Positions 49,298 to 61,254 of a stretch of 64,000 nt of DNA are shown in pieces. Numbering within the stretch: the first letter of the stretch is position 1; every line of letters begins with the position of its first letter. This stretch comes from Micromussa lordhowensis (lineage: Eukaryota; Cnidaria; Anthozoa; Scleractinia; Lobophylliidae). The notes under the pieces were generated by a model. The model was given only the letters and a program-made list of their open reading frames with translations. It searched no databases and had not been told where the DNA came from. The DNA lies in the NCBI GenBank assembly GCA_964020085.1, contig OZ026599.1:30442274-30506273 (forward strand). Reading direction: 5' to 3'. The translations under genes were made by a program, and so were the position numbers.

Positions 49298-49918
49298 CAA
49301 CCTAGCACAACATTTTGCTGCAAACCGCGCCTCTAAAAGTGCCCGTGGAATTGAGCTATTTCAAATTTGCCAAGGGGACCCCCAGCGCGCGTTTTCTGAA
49401 ATTCTGCAAAGTTGGGAGCAGGTCAAACTCCTGCAAAAAGAAGGCCAGAAAAAACACCCTGGCGCGAATGCCATCATGTCTAAACTACGATTTCCTTAAA
49501 GTGCCAACCTAGCACAACATTTTGCTGCAAACCGCGCCTCTAAAAGTGCCCGTGGAGCCGAGCTATGTCAAATTTGCCAAGGGGACCCCCAGCGCGCGTT
49601 TTCTGAAATTCTGCAAAGTTGGGAGCAGGTCAAACTCCTGCAAAAAGAAGGCCAGAAAAAACACCCTGGCGCGAATGCCATCATGTCCTAACAAGCATTT
49701 CCTTGAAGCGCCAACCTAGCACAACATTTTGCTGCAAACCGCGCCTCTAAAAGTGCCCGTGGAGCCGAGCTATGTCAAATTTGCGAAGGGGACCCCCAGC
49801 GCGCGTTTTCTGAAATTCTGCAAAGTTGGGAGCAGGTCAAACTCCTGCAAAAAGAAGGCCAGAAAAAACACCCTGGCGCGAATGCCATCATGTCCTCACT
49901 AGGATTTCCTTGAAGTGC

Positions 49919-50105
49919 CAACCTAGCACAACATTTTGCTGCAAACCGCGCCTCTAAAAGTGCTCGTGGAGCCGAGCTATGTCAAATTTGAAATTGCTGA
50001 AATTCTGCAAAGTTGGGAGCAGGTCAAACTCCTGCAAAAAGAAGGCCAGAAAAAACACCCTGGCGCGAATGCCATCATGTCCTTACTACAATTTCCTTAA
50101 AGTGC
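49919..50105 (+). repeat. 187-bp deletion monomer (m242)
   Basis: Same junction as m238, at 49,984-50,000, and it also carries GTGCTCGTGG, so it derives from the same branch. It lies four monomers after m238 (808 bp). Confidence 0.95.
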
Positions 50106-51140
50106 CAACCTAGCACAACATTTTGCTGCAAACCGCGCCTCTAAAAGTGCCCGTGGAGCAGAGCTATGTCAAATTTGCCAAGGAGACCCCCAGCGCGCGT
50201 TTTCTGAAATTCTACAAAGTTGGGAGCAGGTCAAACTCCTGCAAAAAGAAGGCCAGAAAAAACACCCTGGCGCGAATGCCATCATGTCTAAACTACAATT
50301 TCCTTGAAGTGCCAACCTAGCACAACATTTTGCTGCAAACCGCGCCTCTAAAAGTGCCCGTGGAGCCGAGCTATGTCAAATTTGCCAAGGGGACCCCCAG
50401 CGCGCGTTTTCTGAAATTCTGCAAAGTTGGGAGCAGGTCAAACTCCTGCAAAAAGAAGGCCAGAAAAAACACCCTGGCGCGAATGCCATCATGTCCTAAC
50501 TAGCATTTCCTTGAAGTGCCAACCTAGCACAACATTTTGCTGCAAACCGCGCCTCTAAAAGTGCCCGTGGAGCCGAGCTATGTCAAATTTGCCAAGGGGA
50601 CCCCCAGCGCGCGTTTTCTGAAATTCTGCAAAGTTGGGAGCAGGTCAAACTCCTGCAAAAAGAAGGCCAAAAAAAACACCCTGGCGCGAATGCCATCATG
50701 TCCTAACTAGGATTTCCTTAAAGTGGCAACCTAGCACAACATTTTGCTGCAAACCGCGCCTCTAAAAGTGCCCGTGGAGCCGAGCTATGTCAAATTTGCC
50801 AAGGGGACCCCCAGCGCCCGTTTTCTGAAATTCTGCAAAGTTGGGAGCAGGTCAAACTCCTGCAAAAAGAAGGCCAGAAAAAACACCCTGGCGCGAATGC
50901 CATCATGTCCTAACTAGCATTTCCTTGAAGTGCCAACCTAGCACAACATTTTGCTGCAAACCGCGCCTCTAAAAGTGCCCGTGGAGCCGAGCTATGTCAA
51001 ATTTGCCAAGGGGACCCCCAGCGCGCGTTTTCTGAAATTCTGCAAAGTTGGGAGCAGGTCAAACTCCTGCAAAAAGAAGGCCAGAAAAAACACCCTGGCG
51101 CGAATGCCATCATGTCCTAACTACGATTTCCTTGAAGTGC

Positions 51141-51327
51141 CAACCTAGCACAACATTTTGCTGCAAACCGCGCCTCTAAAAATGTCCGTGGAGCCGAGCT
51201 ATGTCAAATTTGAAATTGCTGAAATTCTGCAAAGTTGGGAGCAGGTCAAACTCCTGCAAAAAGAAGGCCAGAAAAAACACCCTGGCGCGAATGCCATCAT
51301 GTCCTTACTAGGATTTCCTTGAAGTGC
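51141..51327 (+). repeat. 187-bp deletion monomer (m248)
   Basis: Same 26-for-6 base junction, at about 51,206-51,222. It carries AATGTCCGTGG in place of GTGCTCGTGG, so it belongs to a second sub-branch with m251. Confidence 0.95.
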
Positions 51328-51741
51328 CAACCTAGCACAACATTTTGCTGCAAACCGCGCCTCTAAAAGTGCCCGTGGAGCTGAGCTATGTCAAATTTGC
51401 CAAGGGGACCCCCAGCGCGCGTTTTCTAAAATTCTGCAAAGTTGGGAGCAGGTCAAACTCCTGCAAAAAGAAGGCCAGAAAAAACACCCTGGCGCGAATG
51501 CCATCATGTCTAAACTACGATTTTCTTGAAGTGCCAACCTAGCACAACATTTTGCTGCAAACCGCGCCTCTAAAAGTGCCCGTGGAGCCGAGCTATGTCA
51601 AATTTGCCAAGGGGACCCCCAGCGCGCGTTTTCTGAAATTCTGCAAAGTTGGGAGCAGGTGAAACTCTTGCAAAAAGAAGGCCAGAAAAAACACCCTGGC
51701 GCGAATGCCATCATGTCCTAACTACGATTTCCTTGAAGTGC

Positions 51742-51928
51742 CAACCTAGCACAACATTTTGCTGCAAACCGCGCCTCTAAAAGTGTCCGTGGAGCCGAGC
51801 TATGTCAAATTTGAAATTGCTGAAATTCTGCAAAGTTGGGAGCAGGTCAAACTCCTGCAAAAAGAAGGCCAGAAAAAACACCCTGGCGCGAATGCCATCA
51901 TGTCCTAACTAACATTTGCTTGAAGTGC
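51742..51928 (+). repeat. 187-bp deletion monomer (m251)
   Basis: Same junction, at about 51,807-51,823, with GTGTCCGTGG. It lies three monomers after m248 (601 bp). Unlike the other three it is not followed by a TCTAAACTAC-tailed monomer. Confidence 0.95.
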
Positions 51929-54205
51929 CAACCTAGCACAACATTTTGCTGCAAACCGCGCCTCTAAAAGTGCCCGTGGAGCCAAGCTATGTCAATTTTG
52001 CCAAGGGGACCCCCAGCGCGCGTTTTCTGAAATTCTGCAAAGTTGGGAGCAGGTCAAACTCTTGCAAAAAGAAGGCCAGAAAAGTCACCCTGGCGCGAAT
52101 ACCATCATGTCCTAACTAAGATTTCCTTAAAGTGCCAACCTAGCACAACATTTTGCTGCAAACCGCGCCTCTAAAAGTGCCCGTGGAGCCGAGCTATGTC
52201 AAATTTGCCAAGGGGACCCCCAGCGCGCGTTTTCTGAAATTCTGCAAAGTTGGGAGCAGGTCAAACTCCTGCAAAAAGAAGGCCAGAAAAAACACCCTGG
52301 CGCAAATGCCATCATGTCCTAACTAGCATTTCCTTAAAGTGCCAACCTAGCACAACATTTTGCTGCAAACCGCGCCTCTAAACGTGCCCGTGGAGCCGAG
52401 CGATGTCAAATTTGCCAAGGGGACCCCCAGCGCGCGTTTTCTGAAATTCTGCAAAGTTGGGAGCAGGTCAAACTCCTGCAAAAAGAAGGCCAGAAAAAAC
52501 ACCCTGGCGCGAATGCCATCATGTCGTAACTAACATTTCCGTCAAGTGCCAACCTAGCACAACATTTTGCTGCAAACCGCGCCTCTAAAAGTGCCCGTGG
52601 AGCCGAGCTATGTCAAATTTGCCAAGGGGACTCCCAGCGCGCGTTTTCTGAAATTCTGCAAAGTTGGGAGCAGGTCAAACTCCTGCAAAAAGAAGGCCAG
52701 AAAAAACACCCTGGCGCGAATGCCATCATGTTTTAACTAAAATTTCCTTGAAGTGCCAACCTAGCACAACATTTTGCTGCAAACCGCGCCTCTAAAAGTG
52801 CCCGTGGAGCCGAGCTATGTCAAATTTGCCAAGGGGACCCCCAGCGCGCGTTTTCTGAAATTCTGCAAAGTTGGGAGCAGGTCAAACTCCTGCAAAAAGA
52901 AGGCCATAAAAAACACCCTGGCGCAAAAGCCATCATGTCCTAACTAAAATTTCCTTCAAGTGTCAACCTAGCACAACATTTTGCTGCAAACCGCGCCTCT
53001 AAAAGTGCCCGTGGAGCCGAGCTATGTCAAATTTGCCAAGGGGACCCCCAGCGCGCGTTTTCTGAAATTCTGCAAAGTTGGGAGCAGGTCAAACTCCTGC
53101 AAAAAGAAGGCCAGAAAAAACACCCTGGCGCGAATGCCATCATGTCCTAACTAACATTTCCTTGAAGTGCCAACCTAGCACAACATTTTGCTGCAAACCG
53201 CGCCTCTAAAAGTGCCCGTGGAGCCAAGCTATGTCAATTTTGCCAAGGGGACCCCCAGCGCGCGTTTTCTGAAATTCTGCAAAGTTGGGAGCAGGTCAAA
53301 CTCCTGCAAAAAGAAGGCCAGAAAAATCACCCTGGCGCGAATGCCATCATGTCCTAACTAAGATTTCCTTAAAGTGCCAACCTAGCACAACATTTTGCTG
53401 CAAACCGCGCCTCTAAAAGTGCCCGTGGAGCCGAGCTATGTCAAATTTGCCAAGGGGACCCCCAGCGCGCGTTTTCTGAAATTCTGCAAAGTTGGGAGCA
53501 GGTCAAACTATTGCAAAAAGAAGGCCAGAAAAAACACCCTGGCGCGAATGCCATCATGTCCTAACTAGGATTTCCTTGAAGTGCCAACTTAGCACAACAT
53601 TTTGCTGCAAACCGCGCCTCTAAAAGTGCCCGTGGAGCCGAGCTATCTCAAATTTGCCAAGGGGACCCCCAGCGCGCGTTTTCTGAAATTCTGCAAAGTT
53701 GGGAGCAGGTCAAACTCCTGCAAAAAGAAGGCCAGAAAAAACACCCTGGCGCGAATGCCATTATGTCCTAAGTTAAATTTCCTTGAAGTGCCAACCTAGC
53801 ACAACATTTTGCTGCAAACCGCGCCTCTAAAAGTGCCCGTGGAGCCGAGCTATGTCAAATTTGCCAAGGGGACCCCCAGCGCGCGTTTTCTGAAATTCTG
53901 CAAAGTTGGGAGCAGGTCAAACTCCTGCAAAAAGAAGGCCAGAAAAAACACCCTGGCGCGAATGCCATCATGTCGTAACAAGGATTTCCTTGAAGTGCCA
54001 ACTTAGCACAACATTTTGCTGCAAACCGCGCCTCTAAAAGGGCCCGTGGAGCCGAGCTATGTCAAATTTGCCAAGGGGACCCCCAGCGCGCGTTTTCTGA
54101 AATTCTGCAAAGTTGGAAGCAGGTCAAACTCCTGCAAAAAGAAGGCCAGAAAAAACACCCTGGCGCGAATGCCATCATGTCCTAACTAGAATTTCCTTGA
54201 ACTGC
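51929..54205 (+). repeat. 6-monomer similarity segment (m252-m262)
   Basis: m252 and m258 (51,929 and 53,171; 1,242 bp) share AGCCAAGCTATGTCAATTTTG, changes found together nowhere else that I saw, and similar tails (AAAAGTCACCC and AAAAATCACCC). m253 and m259 both follow an AACTAAGATT tail. m260 (53,585) is the first monomer starting CAACTTAGC. m262 has GGGCCCGTGG. Confidence 0.7.
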
Positions 54206-55449
54206 CAACCTGGCACAACATTTTGCTGCAAATCGCGCCTCTAAAAGTGCCCGTGGAGCCGAGCTATGTCAAATTTGCCAAGGGAACCCCCAGCGCGCGT
54301 TTTCTGAAATTCTGCAAAGTTGGGAGCAGGTCAAACTCCTGCAAAAAGAAGGCCACAAAAAAACACCCTGGCGCGAATGCCATCATGTCCTAACTAACAT
54401 TTCCTTGAAGTGCCAACCTAGCACAACATTTTACTGCAAACCGCGCCTCTAAAAGTGCCCGTGGAGCCGAGCTATGTCAAATTTGCCAAGGGGACCCCCA
54501 GCGCGCGTTTTCTGAAATTCTGCAAAGTTGGGAGCAGGTCAAACTCCTGCAAAATGAAGGCCAGAAAAAACACCCTGGCGCGAATGCCATCATGTCCTAC
54601 TAGGATTTCCTTGAAGTGCCAACCTAGCACAACATTTTGCTGCAAACCGCGCGTCTAAAAGTGCCTGTGGAGCCGAGCTATGTCAAATTTGCCAAGGGGA
54701 CCCCCAGCGCGCGTTTTCTGAAATTCTGCAAAGTTGGGAGCAGGTCAAACTCCTGCAAAAAGAAGGCCAGAAAAAACACCCTGGCGCAAATGCCATCATG
54801 TCCTAACTATAATTTCCTTGAAGTGCCAACTTAGCACAACATTTTGCTGCAAACCGCGCCTCTAAAAGTGCCCGTGGAGCCGAGCTATGTCAAATTTGCC
54901 AAGGGGACCCCCAGCGCGCGTTTTCTAAAATTCTGCAAAGTTGGGAGCAGGTCAAACTCCTGCAAAAAGAAGGCCAGAAAAAACACCCTGGCGCGAATGC
55001 CATCATGTCCTAACTAGAATTTCCTTGAAGTGCCAACCTAGCACAACATTTTGCTGCAAATCGCGCCTCTAAAAGTGCCCGTGGAGCCAAGCTATGTCAA
55101 ATTTGCCAAGGGGACCCCCAGCGCGCGTTTTCTGAAATTCTGCAAAGTTGGGAGCAGGTCAAACTCCTGCAAAAAGAAGGCCACAAAAAAACACCCTGGC
55201 GCGAATGCCATCATGTCCTAACTAACATTTCCTTGAAGTGCCAACCTAGCACAACATTTTACTGCAAACCGCGCCTCTAAAAGTGCCCGTGGAGCCGAGC
55301 TATGTCAAATTTGCCAAGGGGACCCCCAGCGCGCGTTTTCTGAAATTCTGCAAAGTTGGGAGCAGGTCAAACTCCTGCAAAAAGAAGGCCAAAAAAAAAC
55401 ACCCTGGCGCGAATGCCATCATGTCCTAACTAGGATTTCCTTGAAGTGC
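54206..55449 (+). repeat. 6-monomer block, copy 1 of an 18-monomer displacement (m263-m268)
   Basis: Private markers recur exactly 3,732 bp downstream. They are AAATCGCGCC with AAGGGAACCCCC and CCACAAAAAAACACC (m263), TTTTACTGC and the 1-base-deleted tail GTCCTACTAGG (m264, about 54,592), GTGCCTGTGG (m265), TTTTCTAAAATT (m266), GAGCCAAGC (m267) and a long A-run in GGCCAAAAAAAAACACC (m268). Confidence 0.85.
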
Positions 55450-57108
55450 CAACCTAGCACAACATTTTGCTGCAAACCGCGCCTCTAAAAGTGCCCGTGG
55501 AGCCGAGCTATGTCAAATTTGCCAAGGGGACCCCCAGCGCGCGTTTTCTGAAATTCTGCAAAGTTGGGAGCAGGTCAAACTCCTGCAAAAAGAAGGCCAG
55601 AAAAAACACCCTGGCGCGAATGCCATCATGTCCTAACTACGATTTCCTTAAAGTGCCAACTTAGCACAACATTTTGCTGCAAACCGCGCCTCTAAAAGTG
55701 CCCGTGGAGCCGAGCTATGTCAAATTTGCCAAGGGGACCCCCAGCGCGCGTTTTCTGAAATTCTGCAAAGTTGGGAGCAGGTCAAACTCCTGCAAAAAGA
55801 AGGCCAGAAAAAACACCCTGGCGCGAATGCCATCATGTCCTAACTAGAATTTCCTTAAAGTGCCGACCTAGCACAACATTTTGCTGCAAATCGCGCCTCT
55901 AAAAGTGCCCGTGGAGCCGAGCTATGTCAAATTTGCCAAGGGGACCCCCAGCGCGCGTTTTCTGAAATTCTGCAAAGTTGGGAGCAGGTCAAACTCCTGC
56001 AAAAAGAAGGCCAGAAAAAAACACCCTCGCGCGAATGCCATCATGTCCTAACTAACATTTCCTTGAAGTGCCAACCTAGCACAACATTTTGCTGCAAATC
56101 GCGCCTCTAAAAGTGCCCGTGGAGCCGAGCTATGTCAAATTTGCCAAGGGGACCCCCAGCGCTCGTTTTCTGAAATTCTGCAAAGTTGGGAGCAGGTCAA
56201 ACTCCTGCAAAAAGAAGGCCACAAAAAAACACCCTGGCGCGAATGCCATCATGTCCTAACTAACATTTCCTTGAAGTGCCAACCTAGCACAACATTTTAC
56301 TGCAAACCGCGCCTCTAAAAGTGCCCGTGGAGCCGAGCTATGTCAAATTTGCCAAGGGGACCCCCAGCGCGCGTTTTCTGAAATTCTGCAAAGTTGGGAG
56401 CAGGTCAAACTCCTGCAAAAAGAAGGCCAGAAAAAACACCCTGGCGCGAATGCCATCATGTCCTAACTAGGATTTCCTTGAAGTGCCAACCTAGCACAAC
56501 ATTTTGCTGCAAACCGCGCCTCTAAAAGTGCCCGTGGAGCCGAGCTATGTCAAATTTGCCAAGGGGACCCCCAGCGCGCGTTTTCTGAAATTCTGCAAAG
56601 TTGGGAGCAGGTCAAACTCCTGCAAAAAGAAGGCCAGAAAAAACACCCTGGCGCGAATGCCATCATGTCCTAACTACGATTTCCTTAAAGTGCCAACTTA
56701 GCACAACATTTTGCTGCAAACCGCGCCTCTAAAAGTGCCCGTGGAGCCGAGCTATGTCAAATTTGCCAAGGGGACCCCCAGCGCGCGTTTTCTGAAATTC
56801 TGCAAAGTTGGGAGCAGGTCAAACTCCTGCAAAAAGAAGGCCAGAAAAAACACCCTGGCGCGAATGCCATCATGTCCTAACTAGCATTTCCTTAAAGTGC
56901 CGACCTAGCACAACATTTTGCTGCAAATCGCGCCTCTAAAAGTGCCCGTGGAGCCGAGCTATGTCAAATTTGCCAAGGGGACCCCCAGCGCGCGTTTTCT
57001 GAAATTCTGCAAAGTTGGGAGCAGGTCAAACTCCTGCAAAAAGAAGGCCAGAAAAAAACACCCTCGCGCGAATGCCATCATGTCCTAACTAACATTTCCT
57101 TGAAGTGC
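55034..57108 (+). repeat. 5-monomer HOR, two copies (m267-m271 and m272-m276)
   Basis: The displacement is 1,037-1,038 bp. Shared states are CCACAAAAAAACACC followed by TTTTACTGC in the next monomer, an ACGATT tail leading to CAACTTAGC, TGCCGACC with AAATCGCG, and ACACCCTCGCGCG (about 56,023 and 57,060). GCGCTCGTTTT at about 56,160 and 57,197 marks m272 and m277, so the similarity extends beyond two units. This block overlaps the end of the 6-monomer block at its left edge. Confidence 0.85.
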
Positions 57109-57937
57109 CAACCTAGCACAACATTTTGCTGCAAATCGCGCCTCTAAAAGTGCCCGTGGAGCCGAGCTATGTCAAATTTGCCAAGGGGACCCCCAGCGCT
57201 CGTTTTCTGAAATTCTGCAAAGTTGGGAGCAGGTCAAACTCCTGCAAAAAGAAGGCCACAAAAAAACACCCTGGCGCGAATGCCATCACGTCCTAACTAA
57301 CATTTCCTTGAAGTGCCAACCTAGCACAACATTTTACTGCAAACCGCGCCTCTAAAAGTGCCCGTGGAGCCGAGCTATGTCAAATTTGCCAAGGGGACCC
57401 CCAGCGCGCGTTTTCTGAAATTCTGCAAAGTTGGGAGCAGGTCAAACTCCTGCAAAAAGAAGGCCAGAAAAAACACCCTGGCGCGAATGCCATCATGTCC
57501 TAACTACGATTTCCTTGAAGTGCCAACTTAGCACAACATTTTGCTGCAAACCGCGCCTCTAAAAGTGCCCGTGGAGCCGAGCTATGTCAAATTTGCCAAG
57601 GGGACCCCCAGCGCGCGTTTTCTGAAATTCTGCAAAGTTGGGAGCAGGTCAAACTCCTGCAAAAAGAAGGCCAGAAAAAACACCCTGGCGCGAATGCCAT
57701 CATGTCATAACTAAAATTTCCTTGAAGTGCCAACCTAGCACAACATTTTGCTGCAAATCGCGCCTCTAAAAGTGCCCGTGGAGCCGAGCTATGTCAAATT
57801 TGCCAAGGGGACCCCCAGCGCGCGTTTTCTGAAATTCTGCAAAGTTGGGAGCAGGTCAAACTCCTGCAAAAAGAAGGCCAGAAAAAACACCCTGGCGCGA
57901 ATGCCATCATGTCCTAACTAGAATTTCCTTGAAGTGC
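57109..57937 (+). repeat. Satellite monomers joining two HOR types (m277-m280)
   Basis: m277 still belongs to the 5-mer series (AAATCGCG, GCGCTCG, CCACAAAAAAACACC). m278 has TTTTACTGC, and its predecessor's tail has the private CATCACGTCC. m279 starts CAACTTAGC, and m280 follows a CATAACTAAAATT tail. The interval between TTTTACTGC monomers drops here from five to four monomers. Confidence 0.75.
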
Positions 57938-59181
57938 CAACCTAGCACAACATTTTGCTGCAAATCGCGCCTCTAAAAGTGCCCGTGGAGCCGAGCTATG
58001 TCAAATTTGCCAAGGGAACCCCCAGCGCGCGTTTTCTGAAATTCTGCAAAGTTGGGAGCAGGTCAAACTCCTGCAAAAAGAAGGCCACAAAAAAACACCC
58101 TGGCGCGAATGCCATCATGTCCTAACTAACATTTCCTTGAAGTGCCAACCTAGCACAACATTTTACTGCAAACCGCGCCTCTAAAAGTGCCCGTGGAGCC
58201 GAGCTATGTCAAATTTGCCAAGGGGACCCCCAGCGCGCGTTTTCTGAAATTCTGCAAAGTTGGGAGCAGGTCAAACTCCTGCAAAAAGAAGGCCAGAAAA
58301 AACACCCTGGCGCGAATGCCATCATGTCCTACTAGGATTTCCTTGAAGTGCCAACCTAGCACAACATTTTGCTGCAAACCGCGCCTCTAAAAGTGCCTGT
58401 GGAGCCGAGCTATGTCAAATTTGCCAAGGGGACCCCCAGCGCGCGTTTTCTGAAATTCTGCAAAGTTGGGAGCAGGTCAAACTCCTGCAAAAAGAAGGCC
58501 AGAAAAAACACCCTGGCGCGAATGCCATCATGTCCTAACTATAATTTCCTTGAAGTGCCAACTTAGCACAACATTTTGCTGCAAACCGCGCCTCTAAAAG
58601 TGCCCGTGGAGCCGAGCTATGTCAAATTTGCCAAGGGGACCCCCAGCGCGCGTTTTCTAAAATTCTGCAAAGTTGGGAGCAGGTCAAACTCCTGCAAAAA
58701 GAAGGCCAGAAAAAACACCCTGGCGCGAATGCCATCATGTCCTAACTAAAATTTCCTTGAAGTGCCAACCTAGCACAACATTTTGCTGCAAACCGCGCCT
58801 CTAAAAGTGCCCGTGGAGCCAAGCTATGTCAAATTTGCCAAGGGGACCCCCAGCGCGCGTTTTCTGAAATTCTGCAAAGTTGGGAGCAGGTCAAACTCCT
58901 GCAAAAAGAAGGCCACAAAAAAACACCCTGGCGCGAATGCCATCATGTCCTAACTAACATTTCCTTGAAGTGCCAACCTAGCACAACATTTTACTGCAAA
59001 CCGCGCCTCTAAAAGTGCCCGTGGAGCCGAGCTATGTCAAATTTGCCAAGGGGACCCCCAGCGCGCGTTTTCTGAAATTCTGCAAAGTTGGGAGCAGGTC
59101 AAACTCCTGCAAAAAGAAGGCCAAAAAAAAACACCCTGGCGCGAATGCCATCATGTCCTAACTAGGATTTCCTTGAAGTGC
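57938..59181 (+). repeat. 6-monomer block, copy 2 of the 18-monomer displacement (m281-m286)
   Basis: This copies m263-m268, including the 1-base deletion in GTCCTACTAGG (about 58,325), GTGCCTGTGG, TTTTCTAAAATT and GAGCCAAGC. Differences are few: m283 has GCGCCTCT where m265 has GCGCGTCT, and m285 has AAACCGCG where m267 has AAATCGCG. Similarity weakens in the tail of m287. Confidence 0.85.
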
Positions 59182-61254
59182 CAACCTAGCACAACATTTT
59201 GCTGCAAACCGCGCCTCTAAAAGTGCCCGTGGAGCCGAGCTATGTCAAATTTGCCAAGGGGACCCCCAGCGCGCGTTTTCTGAAATTCTGCAAAGTTGGG
59301 AGCAGGTCAAACTCCTGCAAAAAGAAGGCCAGAAAAAACACCCTGGCGCGAATGCCATCATGTCCTAACTAGGATTTCCTTGAAGTGCCAACTTAGCACA
59401 ACATTTTGCTGCAAACCGCGCCTCTAAAAGTGCCCGTGGAGCCGAGCTATGTCAAATTTGCCAAGGGGACCCCCAGCGCGCGTTTTCTGAAATTCTGCAA
59501 AGTTGGGAGCAGGTCAAACTCCTGCAAAAAGAAGGCCAGAAAAAACACCCTGGCGCGAATGCCATCATGTCCTAACTACGATTTCCTTGAAGTGCCAACC
59601 TAGCACAACATTTTGCTGCAAACCGCGCCTCTAAAAGTGCCCGTGGAGCCGAGCTATGTCAAATTTGCCAAGGGGACCCCCAGCGCGCGTTTTCTGAAAT
59701 TCTGCAAAGTTGGGAGCAGGTCAAACTCCTGCAAAAAGAAGGCCAGAAAAAACACCCTGGCGCGAATGCCATCATGTCCTAACTACGATTTCCTTGAAGT
59801 GCCAACTTAGCACAACATTTTGCTGCAAACCGCGCCTCTAAAAGTGCCCGTGGAGCCGAGCTATTACAAATTTGCCAAGGGGACCCCCAGCGCGCGTTTT
59901 CTGAAATTCTGCAAAGTTGGGAGCAGGTCAAACTCCTGCAAAAAGAAGGCCAGAAAAAAAACCCTGGCGCGAATGCCATCATGTCATAACTAAAATTTCC
60001 TTGAAGTGCCGACCTAGCACAACATTTTGCTGCAAATCGCGCCTCTAAAAGTGCCCGTGGAGCCGAGCTATGTCAAATTTGCCAAGGGGACCCCCAGCGC
60101 GCGTTTTCTGAAATTCTGCAAAGTTGGGAGCAGGTCAAACTCCTGCAAAAAGAAGGCCAGAAAAAACACCCTGGCGCGAATGCCATCATGTCATAACTAG
60201 AATTTCCTTGAAGTGCCAACCTAGCACAACATTTTGCTGCAAATCGCGCCTCTAAAAGTGCCCGTGGAGCCGAGCTATGTCAAATTTGCCAAGGGGACCC
60301 CCAGCGCGCGTTTTCTGAAATTCTGCAAAGTTGGGAGCAGGTCAAACTCCTGCAAAAAGAAGGCCAGAAAAAACACCCTGGCGCGAATGCCATCATGTCA
60401 TAACTAGAATTTCCTTGAAGTGCCAACCTAGCACAACATTTTGCTGCAAATCGCGCCTCTAAAAGTGCCCGTGGAGCCGAGCTATGTCAAATTTGCCAAG
60501 GGGACCCCCAGCGCGCGTTTTCTGAAATTCTGCAAAGTTGGGAGCAGGTCAAACTCCTGCAAAAAGAAGGCCAGAAAAAAACACCCTCGCGCGAATGCCA
60601 TCATGTCCTAACTAACATTTCCTTGAAGTGCCAACCTAGCACAACATTTTGCTGCAAATCGCGCCTCTAAAAGTGCCCGTGGAGCCGAGCTATGTCAAAT
60701 TTGCCAAGGGGACCCCCAGCGCGCGTTTTCTGAAATTCTGCAAAGTTGGGAGCAGGTCAAACTCCTGCAAAAAGAAGGCCACAAAAAAACACCCTGGCGC
60801 GAATGCCATCATGTCCTAACTAACATTTCCTTGAAGTGCCAACCTAGCACAACATTTTACTGCAAACCGCGCCTCTAAAAGTGCCCGTGGAGCCGAGCTA
60901 TGTCAAATTTGCCAAGGGGACCCCCAGCGCGCGTTTTCTGAAATTCTGCAAAGTTGGGAGCAGGTCAAACTCCTGCAAAAAGAAGGCCAGAAAAAACACC
61001 CTGGCGCGAATGCTATCATGTCCTAACTACGATTTCCTTGAAGTGCCAACCTAGCACAACATTTTGCTGCAAACCGCGCTTCTAAAAGTGCCCGTGGAGC
61101 CGAGCTATGTCAAATTTTTCCAAGGGGACCCCCAGCGCGCGTTTTCTGAAATTCTGCAAAGTTGGGAGCAGGTCAAACTCCTGCAAAAAGAAGGCCAGAA
61201 AAAACACCCTGGCGCGAATGCCATCATGTCCTAACTAGGATTTCCTTCAAGTGC
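59182..61254 (+). repeat. Satellite monomers including a near-identical AAATCGCG run (m287-m296)
   Basis: m291-m293 (60,010-60,631) are three consecutive near-identical monomers with AAATCGCG; m290-m292 have CATAACTA tails. m293 ends in the 7-A, ACACCCTCGCGCG form, m294 has CCACAAAAAAACACC and m295 has TTTTACTGC, repeating the marker order of the 5-mer HOR. m296 has an extra T (AATTTTTCCAAGG, about 61,112). Confidence 0.75.

Larger units (their letters stand above)
48697..51928 (+). repeat. HOR zone containing the 187-bp variant monomer (m236-m251)
   Basis: m236-m238 and m246-m248 match at 2,030 bp, which is ten monomers minus two 20-bp deletions. Both groups have GTGGCAACC, CAGCGCCCGTTTT (about 48,784 and 50,814) and a shortened monomer as third member. 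Three of the four short monomers are followed by one with a TCTAAACTAC tail (m239, m243, m249). The short variant has spread as part of larger units. Confidence 0.85.

Noticed and set aside
8719..59982. Minus-strand frames of 67 codons at 8,719-8,922, 12,237-12,440, 14,514-14,717 and 59,779-59,982
   Set aside because: They are shadows of the same monomer on the other strand, starting in the CATCAT region, and appear only in monomers with particular substitutions.
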